The notes: a model not told the origin generated them from the letters alone. DNA of 64,000 nt from Cunninghamella blakesleeana (GCA_017871115.1 JAFCIZ010000002.1:1571501-1635500); one strand, 5' to 3'; counted from the stretch's first letter, positions 21,937 through 39,150 are shown. Made by a program: numbers and translations.

Positions 21937-22562
21937 TTTTTAGAAAAAAGGGAAGAGAAAAGAGAAAGGGAAAATTTGAAAAATTTAAACAATTAAAAAA
22001 AATGGCGGTACTTAAATATTTTTCATCGTAATCACTTTTTTATTTTTGCATTAAATGTATTTAACAAATAAATAAATATATAATATTCATAAACATACAT
22101 CAATATAAAGTGTTCATTTTTATAATGCGATTTAACTAAATAATAGTAATAATAATAGTAGTACTAATTCTATTATTAATATTACTACAAGCAATAATAA
22201 AGAAGACAATAAATCAAATAATCAGCAAACAAGCAAGTAATCAAAAAAAAAAAAAAAAAAAAAAAACATTACCACAATTATTGCGATAGTATACTATTTT
22301 AATTCTGTGATTTTAAATCACACTATTATAGAACTGTCACTCTTCCATAAAAACTCGTGGAAAAAAAAAATATCCTGCGAAAAAAAATAAAATAAAGCGG
22401 CGCTTTAGATTTGATCTCTATTTTATTTCCTTTTTTAAGTAGAGTGAAAAATTTTTTTTTCTTTTTCTTTTTCTTTCTCTTTTCCCTCTTAATATATAAA
22501 TACATTTTTTCTGTAATTTTATTATATTTTACTTTATTTGATTATTATTTTTTTTAAAAGAA
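21937..22562. promoter_or_regulatory. Divergent promoter region, PHO88 / permease
   Basis: 626 bp between divergent starts. GGCGGTACTTAAATATTT lies about 65 bp from the PHO88 ATG, and GCGGCGCTTTAGATTTG about 165 bp from the permease ATG, again a GC islet followed by a TTTAAA/TTTAGA-type sequence. A 24-base A-run occurs near 22243-22266. Confidence 0.4.
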
Positions 22563-25303
22563 ATGAATGATAAAAGGAAAGAGAATCCTTTTGATGATAT
22601 GAGATCAAGAGGTTCAGGAGGAAAAAATCAAAATACCGATGTCAAAATGAAGCGTTTTGATAAAGTGGAAATAGCAGAAGACGTGACAACCCTTGGATCA
22701 ACTTCGAATATAAGTAGAAATAATTCAATTGTAGTTGACGAGCCTCCAAAATTACAACGTGCTCTCAAAGCTCGTCATGTAAGTATTGTTACTTATTGTT
22801 TTTATATATATCTTATTTTATTTATTAATATATAAACATCTTTTTTAATACGGTTCTAGTTGACAATGATTTCCCTTGGAGGTACAATTGGTACTGGGTA
22901 AGTTTTTATTTTTATTTAATTTTTTCATTTTTTCATTTTTTACCATATATATATGTATATATATCCAATTTATCTTTTAATTTTATTTTGTTATTACACA
23001 CAATTTAGTTTGTTCTTAGCATCTGGTGCTTCAATTAGTCAAGCAGGTAATAAAAATAATTGGCATCATCATAAAAGAAATTCATTTATTAATTTATTTT
23101 TATTAATAATAAAAAAGGTCCAGGAGGTGCTTTAATAGCCTACGCGTTGACAGGTATAATGGTGTTTTTTACAATGGAATGTTTGGGTGAAATGGCGGCT
23201 TATTTACCCATATCAGGAAGTTTTAATAATTATGCTGGACGTTTTATTGACCCTGCTGTTGGTTTTGCTTTGGGTTGGAATTATTTTTACAATTGGAGTA
23301 TTACTTTAGCTGTTGAGTTGGTAAAATAATTATATAGTGCAATGTTTTATCGGAAAAATGTCAAAAAAATAATAATCTTGGCTTGATGTAATACAAATCT
23401 TAAACCTTATCTTTATTTTTTATTTGCGTTTTTCTTTTTTAGACCGCTGGCTCTATGGTAATGCAATTTTGGGCTCCATATGTACCTTCGTAAGTATTTT
23501 TATTTTATTTTTTATTTTCCATATGCTCTTTTTTATATCCTTTTTATTTTATTTTAACCTTTTTTGTATCCTTTTTTTTTTTTTTTAAAGCTATGTTTGG
23601 TCTATCGTTTTTCTTTTACTTGTCATGTCGCTAAATGTATTTTCTGTAAAAGGTTATGGTGAAGCTGAGTAAGTTTTTATTAAATATTGTTTGTTATACA
23701 TATATAAATATATCCGATTAATTTTTTGAATTAATATTTATATATAAAATAGATATTGGTTTGCATTAATCAAAGTGCTTGTAGTTATTGTTTTTATTAT
23801 ACTTGGTATTTTGGTTGACACTGCTGTATTAGGTGGTGTTTATTATGGTATAGAAACTTTTAAATATGGTGGTGTACAATCTGCTGGCATTTTATCTACT
23901 TTTTTGACAGCAAGCTTTTCATTCCAAGGTACTGAATTGATTGGAATAGCAGCTGCAGAATGTGAAAATCCAAGAAAAAATGTTCCTAGAGCTATAAAAC
24001 AAGTAATTATAAACAAAATTAAATTAAATTGAAAATATAGGATGAAAAAAAACAGTAATACTTACATTATTATTATCATTATTATTTTTATTAATACGTG
24101 TATATTTCCAATCATCATTTAGGTTTTCTGGCGTATTCTTTTATTTTATATTTTATCTATATTTATTATTGGTTTGATTATTCCATACGATGATCCAAAT
24201 TTATTAAGAAGTAATGTTTCTGATATTACCGTCTCTCCTTTTACACTTGTTTTTCAAAAGGCGGGAATGGGAGCAGCAGCACGTGAGTAATATACTTGGT
24301 TTATATATAATAGTTGATGATCATATAACTTATATTGAAGTTTTAATATTTTAATAGATTTCATGAATGCGGTTATTTTAACAACGGTATTATCGGCTGG
24401 TAGTTCAGGATTATATGCTTCTAGTCGTACGTTATATGACCTTGCAATTGAACGTAAAGCACCAAAGCTATTTACAAGAGTCACCCGATATGGCGTACCT
24501 ATCTATTGTGTATTATTGACTTCTGCTATTGGTATGTTGGCCTTTTTAACTTCTTTGTTTGGTAATGGTGTTGGTAAGTATTTAGTTTTAAAAATAAAAG
24601 TACTAATGAAAATAAAAATAAATAATATAATTAAAATTATTAAATTTGCATGTAATTTTTTTTATTTTAAAATTATAATATGTATTATATTATTTTAGTA
24701 TATTCATGGTTACTTTCAGTCAGTGGTGTATCGGGATTAATAGCTTGGTTAGGGATTGCAGCTAGTCATTATCGTTTTAGAAAAGCATTTGTAGCACAAG
24801 GTTATAATATCAATGATTTACCATTCAAAGCTCGATTATTCCCATTTGGTACCATATTTGCTTTCGTTGTTTGTCTTTTTATCACTATTGGTCAAGGCTA
24901 TAGCACTTGGTTTGCATCTCCAGTAGTAGCTGCTGATATTGTGGCTAGTTATATCGGTATCCCTGTTGTTTTAGCGTTTTATATTGGTTATAAGGTAGTT
25001 AAACGTTCAACAGTTATTCCTTTACTTGAAATCGATTTAGATTCTGGTCGTGAAGAAATAATCAGGTAATTACATATATAAATGTTATATACAGTAAATA
25101 TTAGTGATTAATGATTTTTATTAATTTTATCTTATTTTGTTGTTTATTATCATCATTATCTTTGTGTATATATTAGGCATACCATGGAAATGGATGAGAA
25201 GAAGCGAATTGATCCATTAGAAGGTGTAACCATACTTAAGCCATCAACTTGGAAAAGAATTCCTAGTAACTTGGCCGCTTGGAGAGATGCTGCACACAAT
25301 TAA
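22563..25303 (+). CDS. Amino acid permease of the YAT/APC family
   Basis: Plasma-membrane amino acid/proton symporter. Eleven exons: 22563-22778, 22860-22897, 23009-23046, 23118-23320, 23443-23489, 23591-23668, 23753-24002, 24123-24282, 24358-24573, 24699-25065, 25177-25303, joining to 579 residues. After a hydrophilic N-tail comes the family signature LKARHLTMISLGGTIGTGLF, then SGASISQAGPGGALIAYALT, MECLGEMAAYLPISGSF, PAVGFALGWNYFYNW, SFQGTELIGIAAAECENPRK, SSGLYASSRTLYDLA and VSGLIAWLGIAASHYRFRKA. About twelve hydrophobic segments are present, as expected. The substrate cannot be told from sequence; it is similar in form to Can1/Lyp1/Gap1-type carriers. Two exons are just 38 nt. The ATG at 22563 opens the frame directly upstream of the conserved region. 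Confidence 0.93.
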
Positions 25304-25564
25304 TTTTTTTATTTTTTATTTTATTTTTTGACTTTTTGTATAGATTTATAACCCAAAAATATACTATTTACTCTTTCCTTTCAGTAGAATTCTTTTTTTC
25401 TTTTCTTTCTTTTTCTTTTTCTTTTTTCTTTTTTTTTTTTTTCGCATTGGCATTATATATGAATTATTCCATTTCCATTTCCATTTTCTTTTTTTATTTT
25501 CCCTTACTTTATATAATATATCATTGAATATTTAATGTAATAATAAAAATAAACGATAAATCAT

Positions 25565-28500
25565 TTATTTATTTAATAACACATCTTCACCATTCCATAC
25601 TTTAACATAGCAAACTTCCACTGGGATTCCCATAGTTGTTAATGCATCTAGCCATATTTTTTGCGTTTCTGATAATATATCCCCAGGTCCTTTTACTGGA
25701 AAAATAGAGAGAAAAAGGGAAGTAGGAAAGAAAAAACATTAATTATTAATTTAATTAACTTTATTTATTTAACTTTTTTTATTACCTTCAACAAACAAGC
25801 ATTTCTTTTCCTTATAATTCCAACAACTATATCGAGGTATCAAAACCAACAATATCAAAAATTAAAAAAGAAACCTATAATGTGATACTATCCATAATAA
25901 TAATAAAGATATATATATATATATATATATATATCTGATGCAATAAAATTACCATAAATCCGGCATTCCACCTAATGAGACATTTTATTATTTTAATATT
26001 CAATATCAAACTATTTTTCATTATTTTTGCTTTAGTATTAACTTTACCTAAACGATATCCATATTCTTCTGCTAATAGTCTACATAATGATGATAAAGGT
26101 TCAGGACCTATACACTAGATATAAAAATATATAAAAAGAAACCACCAGAAATTATAAAAATATTAAAATTAATTTGAAAAAAAAGTCGTCATCATTATTA
26201 TTATATCATACGTCTTTACATATGAGTGCACTTACTTCTGCAATTTCTAATAAATCTTCTAATTTATAATTCCAATTAATACCAGCACACATTGTTTGTA
26301 AAGGACTGTGTTGTTCATATACTCTTCTAATAATATCGAGGTAATCTGAACCCTTTTTTCCAATTTCATTAATTCGTTCATTGATTATTCCAATACGTCC
26401 AACATAAAATGCATCCGTTCCAAGATCTAAAGGAGCCGTTTGAAAAGGAGTTTCAAATACACCAGGAAGAGGAGAAAATATAACATCCCAGAATAACAAC
26501 ATAAACTAAAAAAAACAAAAAATAAGAAAAAAATAATATATTATATATAATTTCTAATATTTGTTAATGATAATGTAAAATTATTTATTTTTAGTTTACC
26601 AACATTGTTACTACTCCATTTTCAGTATGAAGGCTACATAAAAAAAGAAAAAAAGAAATATAGATTAATTTATTAATATCCCATTTCCTTTTCCATATTC
26701 ATTTTTATTATTATTATTATTACTATTATTGTTAATTAGCCTTATTAATAATTACCCTTGGTATCCTATTTTATTATAGTATTGTATAGATACTTCTTCC
26801 ACAGAGACTTCTGCACCATCATCGCCACGCCATGATGATTTTTTTCCAGTAATACTATCCGATATTCTTTCGCCTGTTATAATAGTAATTGGTAATAAAA
26901 TAAAAATAAGAGTCTATAATTAATTATTATACTATATAATAGTATATATGTACTTGAATATATATAACGTACCATGAATTATTTTTTCAGACGGTTTTTT
27001 TAAGGTCATATAAGAAAAGTCATGTTGTTCTCTTTTTGGTATACATAAATCACGTTCCAGACGTTGAATTCTTTTTTGCAAATTATTTATATAAACTATA
27101 ATCAAAATAATGATAATCATAATTGTTATAAAAGGGATAGTATGATATTTAAAATTCAATATATAAAGTCTGTAGAGATTTTTTTTTTTCAATTTTTAGA
27201 CAGTGATGGTAATAATGATTTATTTTCATACTTTGATGTACTCTTGGATCTTGAATACCTTTAATACAAGTTTGTAAGGCCATTTTTTTCCTTTTTCTCT
27301 CTGGAATGTCCTTCAAATAGTTTGCTTGCACAAGTGCTAATCGGTCATACCATTTTCCACGTTTACCCATTCTATATATTTGTTGATCTATTAGTTTTTG
27401 TAATATAACTGCTTCTAATGAATATTCTTGTAATTTTGCCAAAGCCTTTGTCCCATGTTCTATCATGTGGGTATAAATCCAACCTATATACATATTCATA
27501 TAAATATTAGTATTATACCTTTTTTTTTAAAAAAAAAGAAAATATAACTATATCAATTATACCTGCTTCAAATCGTCTCATAAAATAAGGTCGATCCATA
27601 TCCATACTTATCGACCTTTTTTGCAATAAATCTTCCCAGTGGCCAACAATGTTTTCGCACATGATCCAGCAATCCATCCAAAGCTGTTTATCATTATCGT
27701 CATTACTAATACTATTTTCATTTTTCATTTTATTTTTGCGATTTTTTATTCTTCTTTCAATTATAATATTTTCCATTTTCATTTCAAAATCATGCTGCAA
27801 ATAAAATGCTGCTACATATTGATCCAAATCTTCAATAGATAGCCAAATGTTTACTGTGCGACTGTATATATAATCAGGATAGTGCCGTTTACTAATTTTT
27901 GAAAGGATAGCTGCTCGCATTGAATTTGTTTCTGTAGGATCACGCAGGCGATAGTAAACAATATTAAGTCGTTGAAATAATGCATAATAATTTTTATCCA
28001 TAATAATGCACGGACCTTAAATAAATAAAAAAATATATTTAGTAAGGTGATTTTAATATTACAGAGATTTATAATTATATTATAATCGCTACTAAAATTT
28101 ACCAAGAATTTGCTTTATTTTTTGAATATAAGGATCATTTTGTTTACTACTTGATATTACTGAACGCAGTTCCTTAGATTGCTGATAAGATTTTGTTAAA
28201 GCTATTATGTAATCTGATTTCTAAATAAATAATATAAAGGATAAGGGATGTTTAATGTATATATGTGTATGTAGGTGTGTATAGTTTACTTACATTTTTA
28301 CCCGATTCAGGTTCGCAATGATATATTTGGGCAATATCTTTAATTTCATCCAAGTTAATCAAAGTCATCATATTGTCCCATGTCAATACCATACTATCAT
28401 GATTATTATTATTGTTAATACTATTATTATTGTTAACTTCATCGTCATTTTCACCATCATCAATCTCTTTTTCTATATAAAGTAATCCATGATGTTTCAA

Positions 28501-29277
28501 TTCTTTAGATGCTTGAGAAATATCACGAATAGTTGTAGAATAATCCAATTTTTCCAATCGTATCCATTGTAATTTCCTCATCCAAAGTCTAACAATAAGA
28601 TGCTGTGATTCCAAGCTTAGTTGTTTGAAGGTATCGAAACGGTTCAAGTCTTCTTTTGTAAATAAAAATGATTCCCCATCTAAAACTGTATCGATCATAT
28701 GGTGAAATTGTTCTGTATACATTGAGCTATCAAAAAATGGTGTTGTTGTGGTTGCTGTATTGTTATCTATCTTCATTCCTATATTTTTTTCCCTCCTATT
28801 ATTATTATCATTATTTTGGGATTTTAAAGAATTTTGCGAATCTAGACTGGTTGATTCGGTTGAATTCATACCCATTGTAGAAACTAAATTATTAATATCA
28901 ACATTATCGATAGAAGTGGTAGCATTTATAGTTGTAGCAACAGATTCTCTTTTTACAGTAGTTTTTAATAAGTTGTTTTCAGATATAGAAGATTCAATAT
29001 CTTTATTATTAGTTAAATGATCCAATGTTGAAGTAGAAGAAAAAGGAGTAGCAGTTGGGTTTTCTCTGATAATTTTGGATTCATCACGTGTCGCGTTTTT
29101 TGATTCCTCTTTATGTATTTGATCATTTTGTTGCGATTGTAGATGTTGTGATTGATTTATTTTAAAAAATAAGTCCAATTTCTGTTGTCCTATATTTATT
29201 TTTTGTTTCTTTTTTGACTGTGGGAATGAATTAGTTGTTGTTGTATTAGATCTTTTATTCGTTTTTGCATTTTTCAT
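25565..29277 (-). CDS. FAN1: Fanconi-associated nuclease Fan1 (interstrand crosslink repair)
   Basis: Structure-specific 5' flap endo/exonuclease. Twelve exons: 28294-29277, 28103-28220, 27563-28015, 27232-27483, 26973-27095, 26756-26873, 26600-26633, 26236-26505, 26048-26114, 25953-25971, 25786-25826, 25565-25695, joining to 869 residues. A lysine-rich N-terminus is followed by a consensus PIP box QQKLDLFF (residues 31-38). Conserved body: LNRFDTFKQLSLESQHLIVR, GPCIIMDKNYYALFQRL, RRFEAGWIYTHMIEHG, RMGKRGKWYDRLALV, LLFWDVIFSPLPGVF, APLDLGTDAF. The C-terminal VRR-NUC site is complete: GGMPDL (D811) then VEVKG (E826, K828), the same 15- and 2-residue spacing as human D960/E975/K977. No UBZ finger is visible, though the human protein has one. 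A 19-nt exon codes GGMPDL. Confidence 0.95.
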
Positions 29278-29825
29278 TTTTTTAGTTTTTTAAAAAAAAG
29301 CGAAGAAGAAAAATTTTAATTGTGCTCTTAAAATGAAAAATTTAAACCCAGCTCTTTTTTTATCTGTACTAGCTTTTTTTCTCTAGTATAAAATCTTTTA
29401 TAAAATAAAAAAACCTGATATATAGTTCTATTTGAAAACATGAAATAAAAATAATTATATATATATATATATCTAGATAAAAAAAATAATGAAGAAAATA
29501 TGTTTTTTATAATAATAATAAATATTTTAATATTTAAATCATTATATTATTTTTACTGGTATTGTTGATAGCTACTTAAGCAGCCGATTCTTTAGGACAG
29601 AATAGATAAAATATTTTAATATCTTTCTGTGCCATTTCTTTCTTTTTTTCTTTTTTTTAAAAAAAGGTAAGGAATAGTAATCCTATTCTATATTATTTGT
29701 TATGCTATTTTATTTTTATTTTATTTTCACAATAAATTAAAAATATAAATATAATAAAGAAATAATACTTCACATAGTAACCATTATAAAACTAAAAGTT
29801 AATTTTTTTTTCTTTTATTTAGAAG
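29278..29825. other. FAN1 upstream region and kinesin-13 3' region
   Basis: Tandem genes, same strand. AATTTAAACCCAG at 29339-29351, about 60 bp upstream of the FAN1 ATG, is repeated upstream of MCM6. The rest is AT-rich with a (TA)n tract near 29456. Confidence 0.45.
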
Positions 29826-33644
<3,819 letters not shown>

Positions 33645-33752
33645 ATTCAAGTACTTGGTATTAAAATAAATTATAAAGAGTGAATATATGTCAGCTTTTT
33701 TAATTTATAGTGAGAAAAAAAAAAAATGAAAGAAAGGCGAAAACAATAAAAA

Positions 33753-33761
33753 TTTCGCGTC
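33753..33761. promoter_or_regulatory. E2F/MBF-like site upstream of kinesin-13
   Basis: TTTCGCGTC (reverse complement GACGCGAAA), about 110 bp upstream of the kinesin-13 ATG. It matches the general E2F/MBF core of cell-cycle genes. Inferred from sequence only. Confidence 0.35.
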
Positions 33762-33927
33762 TGTAAAATTTATTGAAAAAAACGTTAAATTTAAATACAG
33801 TCGCAGCTTTGATTTATAAAAAATTTATTTATAATTTATAAATAAATGATAATAAATAGATTTAAGTTTATTAATATAGTAAGATATTTATATTGTTTGT
33901 ATATGTGATTATATTAGTTAATTATAT

Positions 33928-36900
33928 TTAGTTTTGATTATTAGAAGCAACTTCTAAAGTATATTTTTCATCATCGTTTAATTGTTGATATATTTCCAAA
34001 AAGTGATTAATATTATGAGTATTGCAGTTTCGGAAAAAGTCAACCAAGTATGTCTATTATGCATTAAAAAATAATAATACATTGATCAATTGATTAGCCA
34101 ACCTATAAAATTTTCAGTTCTAATTTTGTTTCTTTTTTTTCTATTATTACCTTCATATCAGTTTGATAAATAGGATCATTCTTCAAATCAGGATTATTTT
34201 CTTCATCATCATCTTCTTCGTTTAAGTTAGCTAATACATCTAATATCAATATAAATAAATAAGTGCATAAAAAAAAAAGCAATGTTTAGTTATTGAGTTA
34301 TTGTCAATTAGTATATTATTTATTTACCTGATAAAAAGTTATAATCTTGACGAGAAGAGAAGCCAGATTCATCAACAGTATCTTCCCAATCTCCATCCTA
34401 ATGTTTATTAAATAAATAAATAAGTACGAAAATGAAAGTATATATTAATATACCAATATACAAACTTATACTTTTATAAATAAAACTTACTTCATCACCA
34501 ATAGATTCATTATCTTCTTGAGGAGCAGGATCGTTAGGTAAAGCATTTCCAAGATCTGCAATTAATAGCTTGATAATTTTAACAGGTAATGGGATAGCTG
34601 TATATTGATCAGGATCTATTATGTAAATTATAATAAATAGAAATGAATAAGTATATATATATATATATGTATTAAAAGTGGTATTAGTAAAAATAAAACG
34701 TATAAAATACTTACTTCGTTTTGCTCTTGATCTTGTAACAATTCCGGCATTAGGATTAACGATGATATCACCTTTAACTGTCATATTTTGTAAATTTGGA
34801 TCATTAATAAGGAAAATCTTTGATAAAGCAACAGCACTAAAATATAATAATTAATAAAAAAATACAGGAAGTTAGTTGTGAGATAATAGCAATAATAATC
34901 AAACATTTTTATATACTTATTTTTTTAAATAATTACCTGACTTTAAGTGAATAATAACCAGAGAAACTTTCATAATTTTCGACCCAATGATTCATCAATA
35001 TTTGCAAACCACTTTTACCATTAATATTAGTAGATGAAAGGAATCCTAAGACAGTTTCTTGTTGTGAATTGAATAAATGAGCAAATACCATAACAAGAGA
35101 CTATAGTATGTTGTGTTGAGTAAAAAGTATTAATTTAAATAAGTTATATTGTATATTTATTATTATTATTATTATTATTACTTGAATGAATGGTTGGTAG
35201 TTGGTGGCTTCTAATTTCACCAAAACGGCGTTTAATAAATTAGGTAATACAGGAGCGATGCTATTTCCAACCTAAGATTTTAGCAAAAAAAAGAAGTTAG
35301 TTTTTTTCTTTAAAAAGATGAATAAATATAATGAAATGATAAAATAAACTGGTAGCATTTTTACCTTTTGAATCATAGTAACAATAAGATCGCCAACAAA
35401 GAACGCTTCAGAATCACCAACAGATGGTTCCAAGAGTTTTGCAACAAAGTGAATAGCATAATCTAAACCAGATTTTCCAGCTTGGTCATGCCTATATAAT
35501 AAAAAAAATCACGATTGTGATTAGTTAATTAGTTTATCCATAGTTTTTTTTATAAATATATTAATCAAATCATTTTTAGTCGAATTTTACCAGTTAACAA
35601 TGTGATCACTATCTTTCATAATAAAGTGTTTTAAACATTCTTGAGCGCTCTAAGATTATAAAATAAAAATAGTAGTCGAATTAAGTATATGTATTAATAA
35701 ATATTATATATTGATATTAATTATTAGTATGAGTATTTATATATTTACTTGTAAAACATCATTATCATGAACATTCCAAGCAACTTGCATTAATAATGGA
35801 TACATTTGTTCGGTAAATTCATTTGCTAATGGGGCAGGGCCATAATGAATCATGGCAGTTAAAAGATCAATAGCAGACTATAGAAAAAAAAAATATAAGA
35901 TAATAATCCATTTATTAGTTATATTTTTTCACCTCTCTCTCTCTCTCTTTTTTTTTTTTTTGACAACTTACAGCATATACAATAGGTTCGGCATCAGGGT
36001 TATTAAGAACTTGACTAATAAATGGAAGAGAACGATTACAAAGTGAAGGGAAATACAAAGGATTTTTGGCGAATTCTTCAAATACATCCAATACGTAACT
36101 TGTAATAATAGAGTCGGAGGGGAATTTTTTCCAGATATCCAAAACAGTAGGTGTTAAAATATGTTCATATTGAGCAGTAACTTCATTGTTGATCTAAAAT
36201 ATTGATATAAACATAACATTATAATACATGTATATATTTAGTAATATAATTACTTAACTATTATATATGTATTTATTGTAATAGTGTTTTTATTATAGCT
36301 TTCTTTATTATTATTTATATAATTTACCCTCACGGCAGAACCTAAAGTATCCAAAAGTAACATCAATGATTCTTCAGTTGCTAAAGGAAGTAATTGACAT
36401 GTACCTTCCAAGATGTTAGTTTGATAATGGTTAACGTATTGAGCATCCAAGTGTTTACAGTAACTAAAAAATAAAAAAGAGTATAATAAATGGTAATATA
36501 TAATATTAGTATTATAAATCACAGCATTTGGTATAAATCATTTTTTTTATTATATACTTACTTGTTTAATGCATTAAGAGCTGAAATCTTAACGGGAATG
36601 CCGCTATCAGGAGATTGAAGAGCATTGACAGCAACAGCTACATATTGATTTGACATTTCTGCTGGCAAAATTTTTGCGAATTCTGAAGCAAAAACGAAAG
36701 CACGTCCTTGTAAAAATGGATATTCTATAATAAAATAATAATAATACAAATGTAATTATATTTATGAGATCAAACCATCATAAATTGTATATATGTATAA
36801 TTAGTATTTTATTATTTACCGGCAAGTTTCATATCTTCCAATACAGCATGATCAAATAAACTCTTCAAATCAAATTGAACAGTCTTTGAATCATCTTCCA

Positions 36901-39031
36901 ATGCTTCTGTTAAATCTTCAGATAATCTGCCAATAGCTAATAAACATGCTTCTTGAATTTTCCACCTGGGAATTCAAAATAAATAAGTAAAAGAAATAGA
37001 TAATGATTAAATTAATATTCATATTTTGATAGAAAATTTAACCATAATGGAGTTTTTTTTTTTTTTTTACCATTCTCCATTTCCAGCAGCGCGGGCTTCA
37101 TTGGATTCACTAATATGACGTTGAACAGCTTTACTTAAAGCATTAAAGAATGGGGCAGGGTATGTATCTTGTAATCCCTATTAAAAAATTAAAAAGAATA
37201 ATAATAAAGTAAAGTTAAATGAATATTCCTCCTTATATATATATCTAAAAAATTCTTACCATAAGAACATCTATAGCAGCAACACGAGCATTAAAAGAAA
37301 AGGTACTTTCTTCTTCATCAGCAACAAATTGATTGGCATCATTTGACCAGGTTTCAGCTTGTTCTTGAGTAATTTGCATATAAATAATAGAGACATATAA
37401 GAGTTGTTCAAAGAATTCAGTAGGACCATTATCATTACCAATGAAGAGAGGACGAACTGATTTTTTATTACATGCAGCAGCTACAAAGTCAAAAAGAGAA
37501 TAAAGTAAACTTTGGAAACCAATTTCATTACCATCTGAATCTAAAAAGGTTTCAGCTACATCACCAGAATCTATGACAAATTCTTGTACATAACGATTAC
37601 GTAAATTATAAAGATCGTGCCAAATAGGTTCAAAAAGCTGAGGAAGAGCTGGAAGAATGTATTTAGAGAATTCAGAGCTAAGAATACAAATAGACTATAC
37701 AAATATTATAACCGTTAAAAAAAAGGATTCATATATATCTATATAATCCTTATGATTCTCTCTTTTATATATTTATTTCAAATGATTTTTTTTATCATAC
37801 CTTAACAACATCCATCTTTAAACCATATTCTTCATTAGCTTTTTCTTCATTATCTTGAACATGATGGCTGAGAATTGTATTAAAGGCTTGTAACCATTGT
37901 TGAATAATAGGTTCTATGAATTGAACAGCAAGAGTAGGATTTTCTTCGCGAAGAGTAGCCAACATTTCAACGCAGCTACTAAAAATATTGACAGCACGAC
38001 CACGTGTACGGAATGAATAAACCTACAAGTATAATATTAGAAGATGGAATAAAATAAAAATGAATAAAAAAAATAATCAATTACTATTTTATTTATTTAT
38101 TTATTTATTTTTCTATTATATTTTTTATTTCTTACACTATCAGAGGTTAAAATAGTAAATAATTCGGGTATTAAAACAGGACCTACTTGGGGTAGCTGTT
38201 GGATACTAATATCTTTTTTCACCATTTCAAGTAATACACGCATAGCACCATGGACGCTATCAGCGTTATTGGATTTTAAATAAGAGAATAAAATATCTAA
38301 TAAATTTGGCCAATCTTCTGGAAAATCATCATTAGCAATCTTAGAAACAACGTAGGCACTCACTACACGGATTTTTGATTCAGGGTCGGCTAAACCATTG
38401 ACAATAATTTCTCGAACGAGTTTTTTATTCTATTATTTAATCAATATATATATAATGAAAGAAAATATAAATATATGTGTACACTTTTTTATAATTATAT
38501 ATTCAATAAAAATTATCCTATTATATATATATGTATATAACTTACTTCAACAGGTGGTTCAGGACCAATAAATTTGTCATCATGTTTTGGAGACCAATGA
38601 GTTGTTACATATGTTTTTAAAGTTAATGCTGCCAAGTATTGATTTGAAAAAAAAAAAAAAAAAAAAAAAAGGTTAAGGAAAATATATGTATCATAAATTC
38701 TTATTGGTTAGTATTATTTCAATATTATATATATATATAATAAAAAGGATATTTGACGATGAGGAATAGCTATTTCTTGAGAAACAGTTAAACGAGCCAA
38801 ACTAACAGGGAATTCTAAACATGATATATATATATATATATACATATTTGATCAAAAAAAAAAATAAGGAACAGTTAGAAAAAAGAAAAAATGACAAAGA
38901 AAAAAGGTTGACATATAATGAATATTACCAGGAGTACTAGCTAATTCTTTTAAACGAGCTTCAGCTTCAGAACGAATAGTATAGTCACTATCAGCTACTC
39001 TTAAGAGTGTCTCATATACAACTTGATCCAT
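33928..39031 (-). CDS. Importin-9 (Kap114-type karyopherin beta), with a U12-type AT-AC intron
   Basis: Nuclear import receptor (histones, ribosomal proteins, TBP in known homologues). Twenty-one exons: 38929-39031, 38753-38814, 38546-38635, 38136-38429, 37801-38022, 37260-37694, 37071-37177, 36820-36965, 36562-36724, 36328-36463, 35972-36193, 35749-35877, 35591-35649, 35365-35491, 35182-35271, 34937-35100, 34715-34836, 34491-34615, 34328-34397, 34151-34239, 33928-34053, joining to 1026 residues (human 1041). Conserved: RQLAALTLKTYVTTHW, VHGAMRVLLEMVKKD, QITQEQAETWSNDANQFVAD, EWWKIQEACLLAIGRL, VMVFAHLFNSQQETVLGFL, an acidic segment EEDDDEENNPDLKNDPIYQ near the C-terminus. Intron 2 (38636-38752) starts ATATCCTTT and ends AC; the other introns are GT-AG. 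Confidence 0.96.
38636..38752 (-). other. U12-type (minor spliceosome) AT-AC intron in importin-9
   Basis: On the minus strand the 117-nt intron begins ATATCCTTTTT (the U12 5' site consensus is RTATCCTTT), contains TTCCTTAAC (an exact match to the U12 branch-point consensus), and ends AATAC. Using these ends restores PHRQLAALTLKTYV, the expected importin-9 sequence. Between branch point and 3' end is a 24-T run, so the spacing (about 37 nt) is longer than usual. Confidence 0.85.
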
Positions 39032-39150
39032 TGTTAAAATTTATTTAGAGTTTAGATCAGTATAAAAAAAAACGAAGAAGAGGAGCGAAAAAAAAAACAC
39101 GTTTCAAAATTATTTATATAATATTTTTAAAATTCCGCCCAAAAATTTTT

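Noticed and set aside
38636..38752. GT-AG reading of the importin-9 intron (GTCAAATA...TTGGCAG)
   Set aside because: It keeps frame but removes RQLA from a conserved motif and uses a poor donor, whereas the AT-AC ends match all three U12 signals.
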